From Haloarchaeobius salinus (GTDB lineage Archaea > Halobacteriota > Halobacteria > Halobacteriales > Natrialbaceae): 64,000 bases of DNA. A model generated the notes under the pieces. It made no database searches. It worked only from the letters and a program-made list of their open reading frames with translations, and had not been told where the DNA came from. The translations under genes were made by a program, and so were the position numbers. This document shows positions 26,720-35,117 of the stretch, piece by piece; the stretch's first letter is position 1, and each line of letters starts with the position of its first letter. Location of the stretch: the NCBI RefSeq assembly GCF_024464185.1, contig NZ_JANHAU010000002.1:124001-188000 (forward strand), given 5' to 3'.

Positions 26720-27139
26720 GTGAATCCCTCCCGACGTGGCGACGAGACCGAAGCAGTTCTCCTCGCGCGACTTCTCGACCGTGGTTGTTCCGTCGCTGTC
26801 CCGTTCGGCGACAGCGACCGGTACGACCTGCTCGTCGACGACGACGGCGACCTGTTCCGGGTGCAGTGCAAGACCGGGAGCTGGGTGAACGGGACGGTAC
26901 GGTTCAAATTGTACAGTTCGACAGTGGCTGACGGAGAGCGCGTCGACACCGTTTACACCGCTGACGAGGTGGACGCGTACGCTGTGTACTCCTCGGAGAC
27001 CGATACGGCGTACTGGGTGCCCCTCTCGGAAACCGGGAGCGGCGAGATGCGATTGCGCGTCGAGGAACCGGAGGCGAAGGCACCGCGGTCACGTCTGAAC
27101 TGGGCGAGCGAGTACCTGCTGTCCGAACGATTCGATTGA
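26720..27139 (+). CDS. PD-(D/E)XK endonuclease-like protein (PDDEXK_5 type)
   Basis: The 139-aa protein matches the small nuclease family often called group I intron-associated PD-(D/E)XK: Glu11 in GDETEA, Asp36 in RYDLLVD, and the QxK version of the (D/E)XK motif in RVQCKTG (Gln49, Lys51), followed by SEYLL near the end. The GTG start fits a TATA-like 'ttcaaat' 27 nt upstream. It lies between two identical tRNA-Asp genes. No intron is visible, so its target is unknown; a selfish or recombination role at the tRNA is possible. Confidence 0.78.
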   Translation: MNPSRRGDETEAVLLARLLDRGCSVAVPFGDSDRYDLLVDDDGDLFRVQCKTGSWVNGTVRFKLYSSTVADGERVDTVYTADEVDAYAVYSSETDTAYWVPLSETGSGEMRLRVEEPEAKAPRSRLNWASEYLLSERFD

Positions 27140-27206
27140 CGAGGGGTATCGGTCCGAATCGACACCGATTAATAAGTCCAGCCGGAACGAGGAGATGCGT
27201 TCGAAG

Positions 27207-27279
27207 GCCCGGGTGGTGTAGTGGCCCATCATACGACCCTGTCACGGTCGTGACGCGGGTTCAAATCCCGCCTCGGGCG
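27207..27279 (+). tRNA. tRNA-Asp (GTC), copy 2
   Basis: Identical over all 73 nt to the copy at 26433-26505, with GTC anticodon at 27241-27243. The upstream sequence differs (A/T-rich 'gattaataagtcc', 27168-27180), so each copy has its own promoter. No CCA is encoded. Confidence 0.96.
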
Positions 27280-27414
27280 CTTTCTCAGCGGACAACGTGA
27301 GTGAGGAGCGCTAGCGACGAACGAACCGTCTGCTGAGAAACGCCACGAAGGGATTTGAACTAGCGAGCACGCAGCGATGACCGTGCGAGTGAAGTTCAGA
27401 TCCCGCCTCGGGCG
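27280..27414 (+). repeat. Hairpin-rich unit ending in a tRNA-Asp 3'-end copy (unit 2)
   Basis: 135 bp, same plan as unit 1. Its outer hairpin uses a different stem sequence (TTTCTCAGCGGAC pairing with GTCTGCTGAGAAA, one mismatch), the same loop core GCGCTAGCGACGA, then GGGATTTGAAC at 27350-27360 and the tRNA-like ending from 27394 to 27414. Confidence 0.75.
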
Positions 27415-27500
27415 GCTTCTGCTGGCGCGACTGAACGTGGAGCGCCAGCGAGGTGTGTCTGCGCCAGCAAATCACAGGAATCTGAAACAGCGAGCGGGCG
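27415..27500 (+). repeat. Degenerate third hairpin unit
   Basis: Directly after unit 2 comes a third hairpin (TGCTGGCGC ... GCGCCAGCA) with loop core GAGCGCCAGCGA and a weak remnant of the GGGATTTGAAC segment ('ggaatctgaaac'). No tRNA-like ending is recognisable. It looks like an older, decayed copy. Confidence 0.5.
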
Positions 27501-27556
27501 CTGGTCGGGGCACGTACGGAGGGAGTTCGCGTCGGGCGCGCGAACGCGTCAGGGAA

Positions 27557-27970
27557 TCACTGCTGGTCGGCGCTTCGCTCCGCCCAGATACGCCAGTCGC
27601 CACCGTCGGTGCGGAGCTCGTAGACGAGGGAGTACGAATCCGACCGCTCGCCGTCCGGTCCGGTGACGGTGAGGTCGACGCGGACCTCGGCCACGTCGTC
27701 GTCCGAGGTGAGCACCTCGGTGTCGTCGATACTGATGTCGACCTCGGCACTCTCGGAGGTGGACCCCTCGGTCACCTCCTGGCCGGGTGTCTCGGGATGG
27801 AGGAGTTCGTTCGCGCGTTCGTGGTTGCCGGCGTCGAGTGCCTCGATGAAGGCGACCGTTGTCGCCTCGGGGTCGTCGCCGGCCCCGTCACCGCCGCCGA
27901 GGAGTCCGGTACAGCCGGCGAGTGCGGTCAGTGAGAGTGTACTCGCGGTCAGGTAGGTCCGTCGTCGCAT
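27557..27970 (-). CDS. Small lipoprotein, NTF2-like/DUF4878-like fold likely
   Basis: 137 aa. The N-terminus MRRRTYLTASTLSLTALAGC gives a lipobox with Cys20, so membrane-anchored on the outside. After a Gly/Asp linker the domain starts with TTVAFIEALDAGNHERANEL and ends with VYELRTDGGDWRIW, the pattern of DUF4878/NTF2-like lumazine-binding lipoproteins that often bind small ligands. No ligand can be named. The start codon was chosen by the signal peptide; frames that begin earlier add an implausible extension. Confidence 0.75.
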   Translation of the reverse strand: MRRRTYLTASTLSLTALAGCTGLLGGGDGAGDDPEATTVAFIEALDAGNHERANELLHPETPGQEVTEGSTSESAEVDISIDDTEVLTSDDDVAEVRVDLTVTGPDGERSDSYSLVYELRTDGGDWRIWAERSADQQ

Positions 27971-28103
27971 GTGGATTCGGTCGGCAGGGAGTGACAAAAG
28001 TGTACGTATTCTATCCTGTTCGCCGGTCACCGATACCGAGCGCCAGTGCCCGCCGGCCGGGTTGACTCTAATCCTTTAGTACCCCTGCGACGTAACGGGG
28101 GGC

Positions 28104-31100
28104 ATGGCAATGGACGGGTTCGGCGAGACGGTGACGGGGTCGCCGACCGTCGAGGAGGTGTCGGTGCTGTTCGTGGACAACGACGCCGACTTCGCTGCGG
28201 TCTCGAAGACGATGCTGGAGCGGTCGGACGAGAGCATCTCGGTGACGGTCGTCCCGAACGGGGCGGCGGCCATCGAGGTGGTCGAGGACCCGGGTCGGCA
28301 GGTCGACTGCATCGTCAGCGACTACGACATGCCGGAGATGGACGGGCTGGCGCTGCTGGAGGCGGTCCGCGAGCGGGACGACCGGCTGCCGTTCGTGCTG
28401 TTCACCGGGAAGGGGAGCGAGGAGATCGCGAGCGACGCCATCGCGGCGGGCGTGACCCAGTACCTGCAGAAGAAGCCGGGTCGCGAGCGGTACGCGCTGC
28501 TGGGCAACCAGATCCGGAACGCGGTGTCGCAGTACCGGACCCAGAGCGCCCTCCAGGACCGGGTCCGCCAGCAGGAGGCGGTGGCGACCATCGGCCAGCA
28601 GGCGCTGAACGAGCCACAGTTGGACGTGCTGTTCGAGACGACGGTCCGCCGGGTCGCACGGGCGCTCGACGTGAGCCACGTCCGCATCCTCTCGCTCCCG
28701 GAGTCGGACGAGGACCTCCGAACGGAGGCGGCGGTCGGATGGCGGCCGGACGCGCCGCCGTCGGGGCAGGCCCGGTACGCGGTCACCGACGGGAACCCGG
28801 TCGTCGTCGTCGACGACCTGTCGTCCGAGGAGCGGTTCGACACGAGCGACGCGGCCGGGGTGGAGGAGCTCCGGAGCGGAGCGTGCGCGACGGTCGGCCT
28901 GCGCGGCTTCGACTGGGGCGTGCTCGAGGCGCACGCCCGGAGCCATCGGCGGTTCACGCAGGACGACGTGACGTTCCTCCAGAACGTGGCGACGGTGCTC
29001 GCGAGCGCCATCGAGCGCAACGTCATCGAGGGGGAGCGTCGGGAGAGCAGCGAACGGTACCGGACGCTGGTCGAGGTGTCGCCGAGCGCGGTCGTCGTGC
29101 ACAGAGACGGCGACCTCGTCTACACGAACCCGGCGTTCGTCTCGCTCGTCGGGGCCGACGACGAGACGGAGCTGCTGGGCTCCGAGCTGGCGTCGCTGGT
29201 GCATCCGGAGGACGAGGATACCGTCACGACCGCGATGTCGCGGACCATGGCGGGCGAGGCCGAGCCGACGCGCCGGGAGCGACGGATCGTCGGCCACGAC
29301 GGGTCGGTCGTCCACGTCGAGATGACCTCCCGGGCCATCGAGTACGAGGGCGAGCGGGCGGTGCTGACGGTGGCGACCGACGTGACCGAGCGCAAGCGCT
29401 ACGAGCAGACGCTCGATACGCTGCACGAGACCTCGCGGGACCTGATGCGGGCGGAGACGCAGGCGGACATCTGCGAGACGGCGGCGGAGACCGCGGCGGA
29501 CCTGCTGGGGCTGAGCGCGCTCGTCGTCTACACGTTCGAGAGCGACACCGGCACCCTCGAACCCGCGGCGACGACCCCGAGCACGAGCGACCTGCTGGGG
29601 TCGCCGCCGACGGTCGAGCGCGGGGCGGGCTACGTCTGGGAGACGTTCAGCACGGGGGAGTCGCGGTACTTCCCGGACGTCGCGGACGAGCCGGGGGCGC
29701 TCGACGACGTGGTCGAGAGCCAGCTGGTGATCCCGCTCGGTACCCACGGGGCGCTGGTGGCGGTCTCGGACGCCGTCGAGGGGTTCGAGGAGTCGACCAT
29801 CGAGCTGTTGCACATCCTGGCGGCGAACACCGAGGCGGCGATGGACCGGGCCGAGCGCGAGCAGCTGCTGCGGGACCACGACAGCCGGCTGACCCGGCAG
29901 AACGAGGAGCTCCGGAAGCTGAACCACACGAACAAGATCGTCCGCGACGTGAACCGCGCGGTCGCGCAGGCGTCGACGAGACGCGAGATCGAGCAGGCGG
30001 TGTGTGAACGGCTGGCCGAGGCGGAGCCGTACGTCGCCGTCTGGGTGGCCGAGGCGGAGGGGCCGAACGGGGCGATGACACCGCTCGCGTGGGCGGACAC
30101 CGACACGGACTACGTCGACCGGATCGCAGACGACCTGGACGGACCGACACCCGAGGGGAACCTCGTCCGGCAGGCTGCCGACGAACAGGAGGTCGTCGTC
30201 GTCGAGGACGTGCTGACGGACGAGTGGAGCGAGCGCCGGACGGAGGCGCTCACGTACGGCTTCCAGACGGTGGTGGCCGTGCCGCTGGTGGACAACGAGC
30301 GCGTCTACAGCGTTCTCGTGTTGCACGTCGCGACGCCCGAGACGGTGACCGAACAGGAGCTGGCGGTGCTCGGCGAGCTGGGCGAGACCATCGGCTACGC
30401 CATCCACGCCGTCGAGCGGACCCGTGCACTCGTCACCGACAGTGTGGTCGAACTGGAGTTCGAGGTGGCCGACGAGCGGTTCACGTTCTCGCGGCTGTCG
30501 GCGGCTGTCGGCGGGTCGATCCGCCTCGACGGCGCGGTCGCCCGCCCCGACGGGACGCACCTCTGTTTCGTCCGGACGGAGGGTATCGATGCGGAGCTCG
30601 TCGAGACGACGCTCGCGGACTGGTCGTCGGTGCCCTCGGTGACCTGCATCAACGAGGACGGCGACACGGCGCTGTTCGAGATCCGGCTGACCGAGCCGCG
30701 GCTGTTCGAGCTGCTCCGGGAGTACGACGGCACCATCCGGTCGCTGTCGGCCACGGACGGTGTGGTGACGCTCGTGGTCGAGCTCCCACAGGGAGGTGAC
30801 ACGCGCGGGCTGTGGAACGACCTGAGCGAATCCTACCCGACGACGGAGCTCGCGGCCCGGCGGGAGACGAGCCAGAGCAACCGCCAGCACCGCGACCAGC
30901 GGTCGTGGGTCGAGAGCGAGCTGACCGAGCGGCAGTTCGAGGCGCTCCAGACCGCGTACTACGCCGGTTTCTACGCCTGGCCACGGGAGGTGACGGGGGA
31001 GGTGCTCGCCGACGCGCTCGACGTCACGCCACCGACGTACCACTACCATCTGCGTGCGGCCGAGCGGAAGCTCGTGAGTGGGGTGTTCGAGTCCGGCTCT

Positions 31101-31106
31101 AACTGA
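28104..31106 (+). CDS. Bat-like multi-domain sensor/transcription regulator (REC-GAF-PAS-GAF-GAF-HTH_10)
   Basis: The 1000-aa protein carries a receiver domain (about 18-130; phospho-acceptor Asp in CIVSDYDMPEMDG, Lys in YLQKKPG), a GAF domain (165-310), a PAS domain (320-430, RYRTLVEVSPSAVVVHRDGD cut), two more GAF domains (about 450-590 and 630-770), a Bat-specific linker and a C-terminal HTH_10 (LTERQFEALQTAYYAGFYAW and TYHYHLRAAERKL). This is the architecture of bacterio-opsin activator-type regulators, which sense light, redox or oxygen. No opsin gene is in this window, so the target is unknown. The start has a TATA-like 'cctttagtacc' 27 nt upstream. Confidence 0.88.
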   Translation: MAMDGFGETVTGSPTVEEVSVLFVDNDADFAAVSKTMLERSDESISVTVVPNGAAAIEVVEDPGRQVDCIVSDYDMPEMDGLALLEAVRERDDRLPFVLFTGKGSEEIASDAIAAGVTQYLQKKPGRERYALLGNQIRNAVSQYRTQSALQDRVRQQEAVATIGQQALNEPQLDVLFETTVRRVARALDVSHVRILSLPESDEDLRTEAAVGWRPDAPPSGQARYAVTDGNPVVVVDDLSSEERFDTSDAAGVEELRSGACATVGLRGFDWGVLEAHARSHRRFTQDDVTFLQNVATVLASAIERNVIEGERRESSERYRTLVEVSPSAVVVHRDGDLVYTNPAFVSLVGADDETELLGSELASLVHPEDEDTVTTAMSRTMAGEAEPTRRERRIVGHDGSVVHVEMTSRAIEYEGERAVLTVATDVTERKRYEQTLDTLHETSRDLMRAETQADICETAAETAADLLGLSALVVYTFESDTGTLEPAATTPSTSDLLGSPPTVERGAGYVWETFSTGESRYFPDVADEPGALDDVVESQLVIPLGTHGALVAVSDAVEGFEESTIELLHILAANTEAAMDRAEREQLLRDHDSRLTRQNEELRKLNHTNKIVRDVNRAVAQASTRREIEQAVCERLAEAEPYVAVWVAEAEGPNGAMTPLAWADTDTDYVDRIADDLDGPTPEGNLVRQAADEQEVVVVEDVLTDEWSERRTEALTYGFQTVVAVPLVDNERVYSVLVLHVATPETVTEQELAVLGELGETIGYAIHAVERTRALVTDSVVELEFEVADERFTFSRLSAAVGGSIRLDGAVARPDGTHLCFVRTEGIDAELVETTLADWSSVPSVTCINEDGDTALFEIRLTEPRLFELLREYDGTIRSLSATDGVVTLVVELPQGGDTRGLWNDLSESYPTTELAARRETSQSNRQHRDQRSWVESELTERQFEALQTAYYAGFYAWPREVTGEVLADALDVTPPTYHYHLRAAERKLVSGVFESGSN

Positions 31107-31389
31107 TTAGTGTCGGCCAGCACTGAGCACTAACAGGATAGAATAAAGTGTTAATCCGATACCATCCCTACTATCAGTCGGCGAAACAGCAGCGAACCGC
31201 TGTCGCCACCCCCATACTCCCCCCAACCCCCCCTTCCTGAAGCACTACCCGACGAGAGGCGTCACTGTGGCGATGCTCGAGCCGGGCGCGTGGACTGTCG
31301 CAGAAAGAGCGACCAAACCGCCGTCACCGGTGTGACCGGCGGTGGCGGTGTCGAGGTCGGCGGGCGTCAGCTCCGTTCGGTGCGGGTGG

Positions 31390-33264
31390 TCAGCTCCGCT
31401 CGCCGATGGTGGCCTGGGTGTACTTCTGACGGCTGCCACCGCTGGCCCCGTACGGGTCGATGTCGACCCAGTCGTACACGAAGCGCTCGTCCGTACGATG
31501 GTAGCACGGCAGGAGCACCATATCTTCCCAGTTCGCCTCCTCCATCTGGACGTAGGCGTCGCCACGGGTCGAGGCGGCCTGCTCGTTCGGTGCCTGGTTG
31601 TTCTGGACGGTCTCCCAGGCGCTGTTCATCTGGTCGACCGCGCCGCCCTCCACGTCGTCCCAGTCGACGTACGCCCCGCGGGCACCGCCCTCGCGGTCGG
31701 TGTCGGTGAGGTCGGGGACGAGCTGGCCCCAGAAGTTGTCCGGGGCGGGCCAGTCCATCGACCAGCCCAGCGAGTAGGCGGCGAGGTTCCCGTTGCGACC
31801 GCGGTTGAGCAGCGTCGCGAACGGGGCCTCCTCGAGGTTCATGTTGATGTGGGCGTTCACCAGCTTGTCGCGGAGGAGGGTACCAAGACCCTGCCACGTC
31901 GGCGACTCGTAGGTCGTGAACGTGATCTCGTACTGGTTGTTCGAGCCGTAGCCGGCATCCTCCATCACCTGCCGGGCGTCCTCGAGACGCGTCTCGCCGT
32001 AGCCGTAGGGGTAGTTCTGCTCGGCGTGTTCGTCGTACGCGCTGGTGCCGCCGGGGTAGATGCGCGGCGGGCTGAAGTGGTACGCGGGCTCGCCCCGGCC
32101 CTTGAACACCTGGTCGACGCCCTCGTGCTGGTCCATCGCGTACGCGATGGCCTGCCGCACGGGCTTGGGGACGTTCTTGGCGTTCAGACCGATGTAGAAC
32201 GTGTTGATGGTTGGTACGGCGGCGTACTCGACCGTCTCGCCGTTCTGCATGGGGCCGTAGGTACCGAGCTGTCGTCCGGCCTCGTCCTCGTCCTCGATGG
32301 AGACGAGGCTGGGGTCGTACTTCGAGGTCGGCATCGGTGGAAGGTCCGCGTTCTTGTTCTGGCCGTAGTTGTACAGCGCGTCGGTGTCGGTGATGATCTG
32401 CCAGTGGACGCCACCGATGAGCGGCCCGTCACCGTGGTAGTCGTCGAACCGGCTGACCTCGGCCATGGTGTTCGTCTCCCAGTTCTCGAACGTGAACGGG
32501 CCGGCGCTGATGGGGTTGTTCCGCGCGAACTCGTCGTAGCCAATCTCGCCGTCGTAGCCGGGGGTGTCGTCGACGAGCCCCTCGGGAATCGCACCGAAGG
32601 CGGTGTACGCGAGCATCTCGAGCGTCGAGTGGAACGGCGCGGCGAGCTGGATCTCGAGCGTCGTCTCGTCGACGGCCGTGACGCCGAGGCTGCCGGGCGC
32701 GTACTGCTCGACCTCCTCGCCCTCGTCGTTCGTGACGGTCTCCATCTCGTGCTCGATACCCATCGCGGACGTGACGAAGTACGCCCGGCGCGAGTTCGGC
32801 GAGGCGGTGAGTCGCTCGAACGAGTAGACGAAGTCCGAGGCCGTGACGGTGTCGCCGTTGTGGAACGTCGCGTCCTCCTTGAGGGTGAACGTGTACGTGG
32901 TGTAGTCCTCGGATACCTCGTAGTCCGTCGACAGGAGCGGCTCGACCTCGATCTCGCCGTTCGGATAGTTCATCAGCCCGTCGAACACCTGCTGGATGAC
33001 CCGCCCGTTCGCGGTGTCGGTCGAGGCGATGGGGTCCAGCGTACTCATCGTCGCGTTTGTGAGCTGGAGGGTCCGGTCGCTCTCCTCGAAGCCGTCGTCC
33101 TCCTCGGTCCCGGTTCCGGTCCCGGGGTCGTCGGTGCCCTGGGTCTCGGTTCCGCCCGGGTCTTCGTTGTTGTCGCCCGTACAGCCCGCGAGGGCCAGGG
33201 CCGTCGCTGCGCCGCCGGTCGCCTTCAGGAACTTCCGGCGCTGGAGGGACTGGTCGTCTGACAT
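31390..33264 (-). CDS. ABC transporter substrate-binding lipoprotein, family 5 (peptide/nickel type)
   Basis: The 624-aa protein has a twin-arginine signal (RRKFLKATGG) with lipobox LAGC, Cys28, then an Asp/Thr/Gly-rich linker and a complete SBP_bac_5 fold (TYTFTLKEDATFHNGDTVTA, AISAGPF-type NPISAGPFTFENWE, RQAIAYAMDQ, WSMDWPAPDNFW). It should capture oligopeptides or similar ligands outside the cell. No permease or ATPase gene is adjacent, so it is an orphan that must share a transporter encoded elsewhere. The gene has a leader of about 50 nt with an inverted repeat at the predicted transcription start, so it may be regulated. Confidence 0.9.
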   Translation of the reverse strand: MSDDQSLQRRKFLKATGGAATALALAGCTGDNNEDPGGTETQGTDDPGTGTGTEEDDGFEESDRTLQLTNATMSTLDPIASTDTANGRVIQQVFDGLMNYPNGEIEVEPLLSTDYEVSEDYTTYTFTLKEDATFHNGDTVTASDFVYSFERLTASPNSRRAYFVTSAMGIEHEMETVTNDEGEEVEQYAPGSLGVTAVDETTLEIQLAAPFHSTLEMLAYTAFGAIPEGLVDDTPGYDGEIGYDEFARNNPISAGPFTFENWETNTMAEVSRFDDYHGDGPLIGGVHWQIITDTDALYNYGQNKNADLPPMPTSKYDPSLVSIEDEDEAGRQLGTYGPMQNGETVEYAAVPTINTFYIGLNAKNVPKPVRQAIAYAMDQHEGVDQVFKGRGEPAYHFSPPRIYPGGTSAYDEHAEQNYPYGYGETRLEDARQVMEDAGYGSNNQYEITFTTYESPTWQGLGTLLRDKLVNAHINMNLEEAPFATLLNRGRNGNLAAYSLGWSMDWPAPDNFWGQLVPDLTDTDREGGARGAYVDWDDVEGGAVDQMNSAWETVQNNQAPNEQAASTRGDAYVQMEEANWEDMVLLPCYHRTDERFVYDWVDIDPYGASGGSRQKYTQATIGERS

Positions 33265-33308
33265 ACACCCACCGGTTCGGTCTTTCGTGTCAAAAAGCGA
33301 CCGTAAGC

Positions 33309-33324
33309 ACTAGTGGGTTCTAGT
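33309..33324. promoter_or_regulatory. Inverted repeat at the predicted start of the binding-protein mRNA
   Basis: ACTAG at 33309-33313 and CTAGT at 33320-33324 are inverted, 6 nt apart, and straddle the start site predicted (about 33314) from the TATA box. This is a plausible operator. CTAG is generally rare in haloarchaeal DNA, which makes two in 16 bp stand out. Confidence 0.4.
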
Positions 33325-33336
33325 CCAAAAGAAAAT

Positions 33337-33344
33337 CTTATAAG
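33337..33344 (-). promoter_or_regulatory. TATA box for the orphan substrate-binding protein
   Basis: 'cttataag' is a palindromic TATA element about 75 nt from ATG 33264. It sits in an unusually A/T-rich patch (about 33325-33405), in sharp contrast to flanking DNA. The 287-bp gap up to the next gene holds nothing else that I can identify. Confidence 0.55.
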
Positions 33345-33551
33345 TGGAAATAGAAGCAGGAAATAGACAAAAGTTAAAATATCATTTTACCTTCTCCGGA
33401 AAAGACGAAGCGGCAGCTGTCGACAGGAGCGAGCTGGTCTGAAGCGCAGTCGCGGAGGCCGAATCGAGGTGGGGATGACAGCAGGCGGCGTTCCTGTCGA
33501 CAGTAGAATCATAGACGGGACGGGTATTAAGGCCGGTGAAGGGTCAAAACA

Positions 33552-34586
33552 TCACTTGAGACTTCGACCCGTCGCGCTGGCCGTCGGGCTCCCGCCGTCG
33601 TGGGGTGTGCGTCGTTCGCGGACCTGCACGGCGTGGAGCCGCTCGGTAGCGTCGTCGACCACCCTGACCTCGCCCGGTTCGGTCGGCATCCGCTCGGTCA
33701 GGTCCGCGTCGACGTACGAGGGGCGCGCCCGTGCCAGTGCCTCCCGGTCCCGTCGGTCGGTGAGTCGGTGGGCGACGAGGATATCGGCCTGCGACGCGGC
33801 CACAGCTGGCAGCGCGCTCGGTCGCTGGGTCGCCGCGACGAGGCTCACGCCGGGCTGTCGACCGCGCGTGAGCAGCGTCCGCAGCGCCGGTGCTGCGACG
33901 CCGTCGAAGAACGCGTGTGCCTCGTCGACCAGCAGCCACGGGAGCCGGGCGACCGTCCCCTGCACCCGTGCCCGGTAGAGCGCCGTCGCCGTCGCCCGGA
34001 CCACCGCGTTCGCCGCCGCCGTCGGCAGTCCCGACACGTCGAGCACCGTCGCGGTCCCCGACGAGAGCGCGCTCGCGTCGAGCCCGTCCGGGTCGAACAC
34101 GTCCCACGACGCCGCGAGGTCGAGGTGGTTCCGGGCCGCGCGCCGGGCCGCCCTGTCGCAGTCGAGGTCGGTCAGCGTCGCCCCGATCTCGTCGATGGTC
34201 GTTCCCGTCGCCGCCGCCCGCCAGAGTACGGCCCCGCCGGGCGATTCGGTGCCGAGTCCGACGAGTTCGCACCACGCCGTCGGCGGGAGTGCGTCCGGGT
34301 CGACCCGTGGCTCGGCCACGACTGTTGCGGACCCGTCGGCCGCCAGCGTCCCGAACACACCCATCGGATCGACGACGACCGGCGCGACGCCCCGGGCCGC
34401 CGCCAGCCCCTCTGCCAGCACCCCGAGCGTGTAGGACTTGCCGTAACCCCGCTTGCCGACGACGAGCGCGGCGTGCGGGGACTCGCAGTCGAGTCCCACC
34501 GACGCGCCCGCGCTCCCGTCCGGCGCGCGGTAGCGTCCGAACTCGACCGTCGCACCCGACCCGCCGTCGCGTCCGATGACCACCAT
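33552..34586 (-). CDS. HerA-like P-loop ATPase
   Basis: 344 aa from ATG 34586. Walker A is GKRGYGKS (44-51), Walker B LLVDEAHAFF (about 217-226), and a downstream polar motif ATQRPSALP matches the HerA/FtsK class of ring ATPases. Typical HerA partners NurA or Mre11/Rad50 are not adjacent, so a role in DNA end processing is only one option; other HerA-like proteins act in plasmid transfer or defence. A TATA-like half-site at 34607-34618 predicts a leaderless transcript at the chosen ATG. An earlier in-frame ATG exists, but it would run through the promoter. Confidence 0.82.
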   Translation of the reverse strand: MVVIGRDGGSGATVEFGRYRAPDGSAGASVGLDCESPHAALVVGKRGYGKSYTLGVLAEGLAAARGVAPVVVDPMGVFGTLAADGSATVVAEPRVDPDALPPTAWCELVGLGTESPGGAVLWRAAATGTTIDEIGATLTDLDCDRAARRAARNHLDLAASWDVFDPDGLDASALSSGTATVLDVSGLPTAAANAVVRATATALYRARVQGTVARLPWLLVDEAHAFFDGVAAPALRTLLTRGRQPGVSLVAATQRPSALPAVAASQADILVAHRLTDRRDREALARARPSYVDADLTERMPTEPGEVRVVDDATERLHAVQVRERRTPHDGGSPTASATGRSLK

Positions 34587-34606
34587 GCCCCCTCTGGCCC
34601 CGGGAT

Positions 34607-34618
34607 GGTACTTGAACG
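34607..34618 (-). promoter_or_regulatory. Promoter half-site for HerA-like gene
   Basis: GGTACTTGAACG on the plus strand is the left arm of an inverted repeat whose right arm (34639-34650) serves the divergent gene. It is centred 26 nt from the HerA-like ATG. Confidence 0.5.
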
Positions 34619-34638
34619 GTCGGACCGGGGCCGGCGAG

Positions 34639-34650
34639 CGTTCAAATACC
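34639..34650 (+). promoter_or_regulatory. Promoter half-site for the pilin-like gene
   Basis: CGTTCAAATACC is the inverted counterpart of 34607-34618 (one mismatch), centred 26 nt before GTG 34671. Confidence 0.5.
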
Positions 34651-34670
34651 ATCGCGGGCCCAACCACGGC

Positions 34671-35117
34671 GTGCGACTCACACCACTCCGGCGCGACGAC
34701 CGCGCCATCGAAGGACTGCCCATCCGACTCGTCATCGCCCTCGTCGTCGGCGTCGCCAGCCTCTCCGTGATGATGAACATGATCTCCGGCATCGGCGGCC
34801 TCGCGGTCACCGAGGTCGACGCCCAGCCGACGCCCGACGTCATCACGCCGGGCGAGCAGACCGTCGACATCCGTGTCGTCGACAGCGACGGCACCCCCGT
34901 CGAGGGCGCGACCGTCGTCGTGAAGGGCGCGAGTGCCCGGCTCGACGGTATCGAGACCGCGAGCACCGGCGAGAACGGCACCGCCGAGATCGAGATCGAC
35001 CCGTCGCTCGGGCCGAACCAGGCGGAGGGGACGCTCGAGATAGACATCAAACCGCCCGCAGGCAGCGAGTACGCCGACCAGCGCGCGAACACGGTCATCC
35101 TCGTGGTCGAGGAGTAG
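34671..35117 (+). CDS. Secreted Ig-like protein with pilin-type N-terminus
   Basis: The 148-aa protein begins with a short polar leader (RRDDRAIEGLPIRL) followed by a long hydrophobic helix (IALVVGVASLSVMMNMISGI). This resembles class III (pilin-like) signal sequences, though no prepilin-peptidase site is certain. Residues 55-148 form an Ig-like/carboxypeptidase-regulatory-like domain (VDIRVVDSDGTPVEGATVVV) and the protein ends with VILVVEE. It is probably anchored on the cell surface. GTG is used as start, supported by the promoter half-site 26 nt upstream. It is divergent from the HerA-like gene and convergent with, and abutting, the next. Confidence 0.72.
   Translation: MRLTPLRRDDRAIEGLPIRLVIALVVGVASLSVMMNMISGIGGLAVTEVDAQPTPDVITPGEQTVDIRVVDSDGTPVEGATVVVKGASARLDGIETASTGENGTAEIEIDPSLGPNQAEGTLEIDIKPPAGSEYADQRANTVILVVEE

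Noticed and set aside
26433-27279. Group I or archaeal intron in tRNA-Asp, suggested by the family name of the adjacent nuclease
   Set aside because: Both tRNA genes are uninterrupted 73-nt cloverleaves. No intron or bulge-helix-bulge motif is seen.
26433-27414. Integrated provirus or genomic island using tRNA-Asp as att site
   Set aside because: The interval is below 1 kb and encodes only the nuclease. No integrase, replication or capsid gene is present.
28068-31049. 993-codon minus-strand frame antisense to the Bat-like regulator
   Set aside because: Composition is low-complexity V/D/R/L. The plus-strand protein has REC, GAF, PAS and HTH motifs in order.
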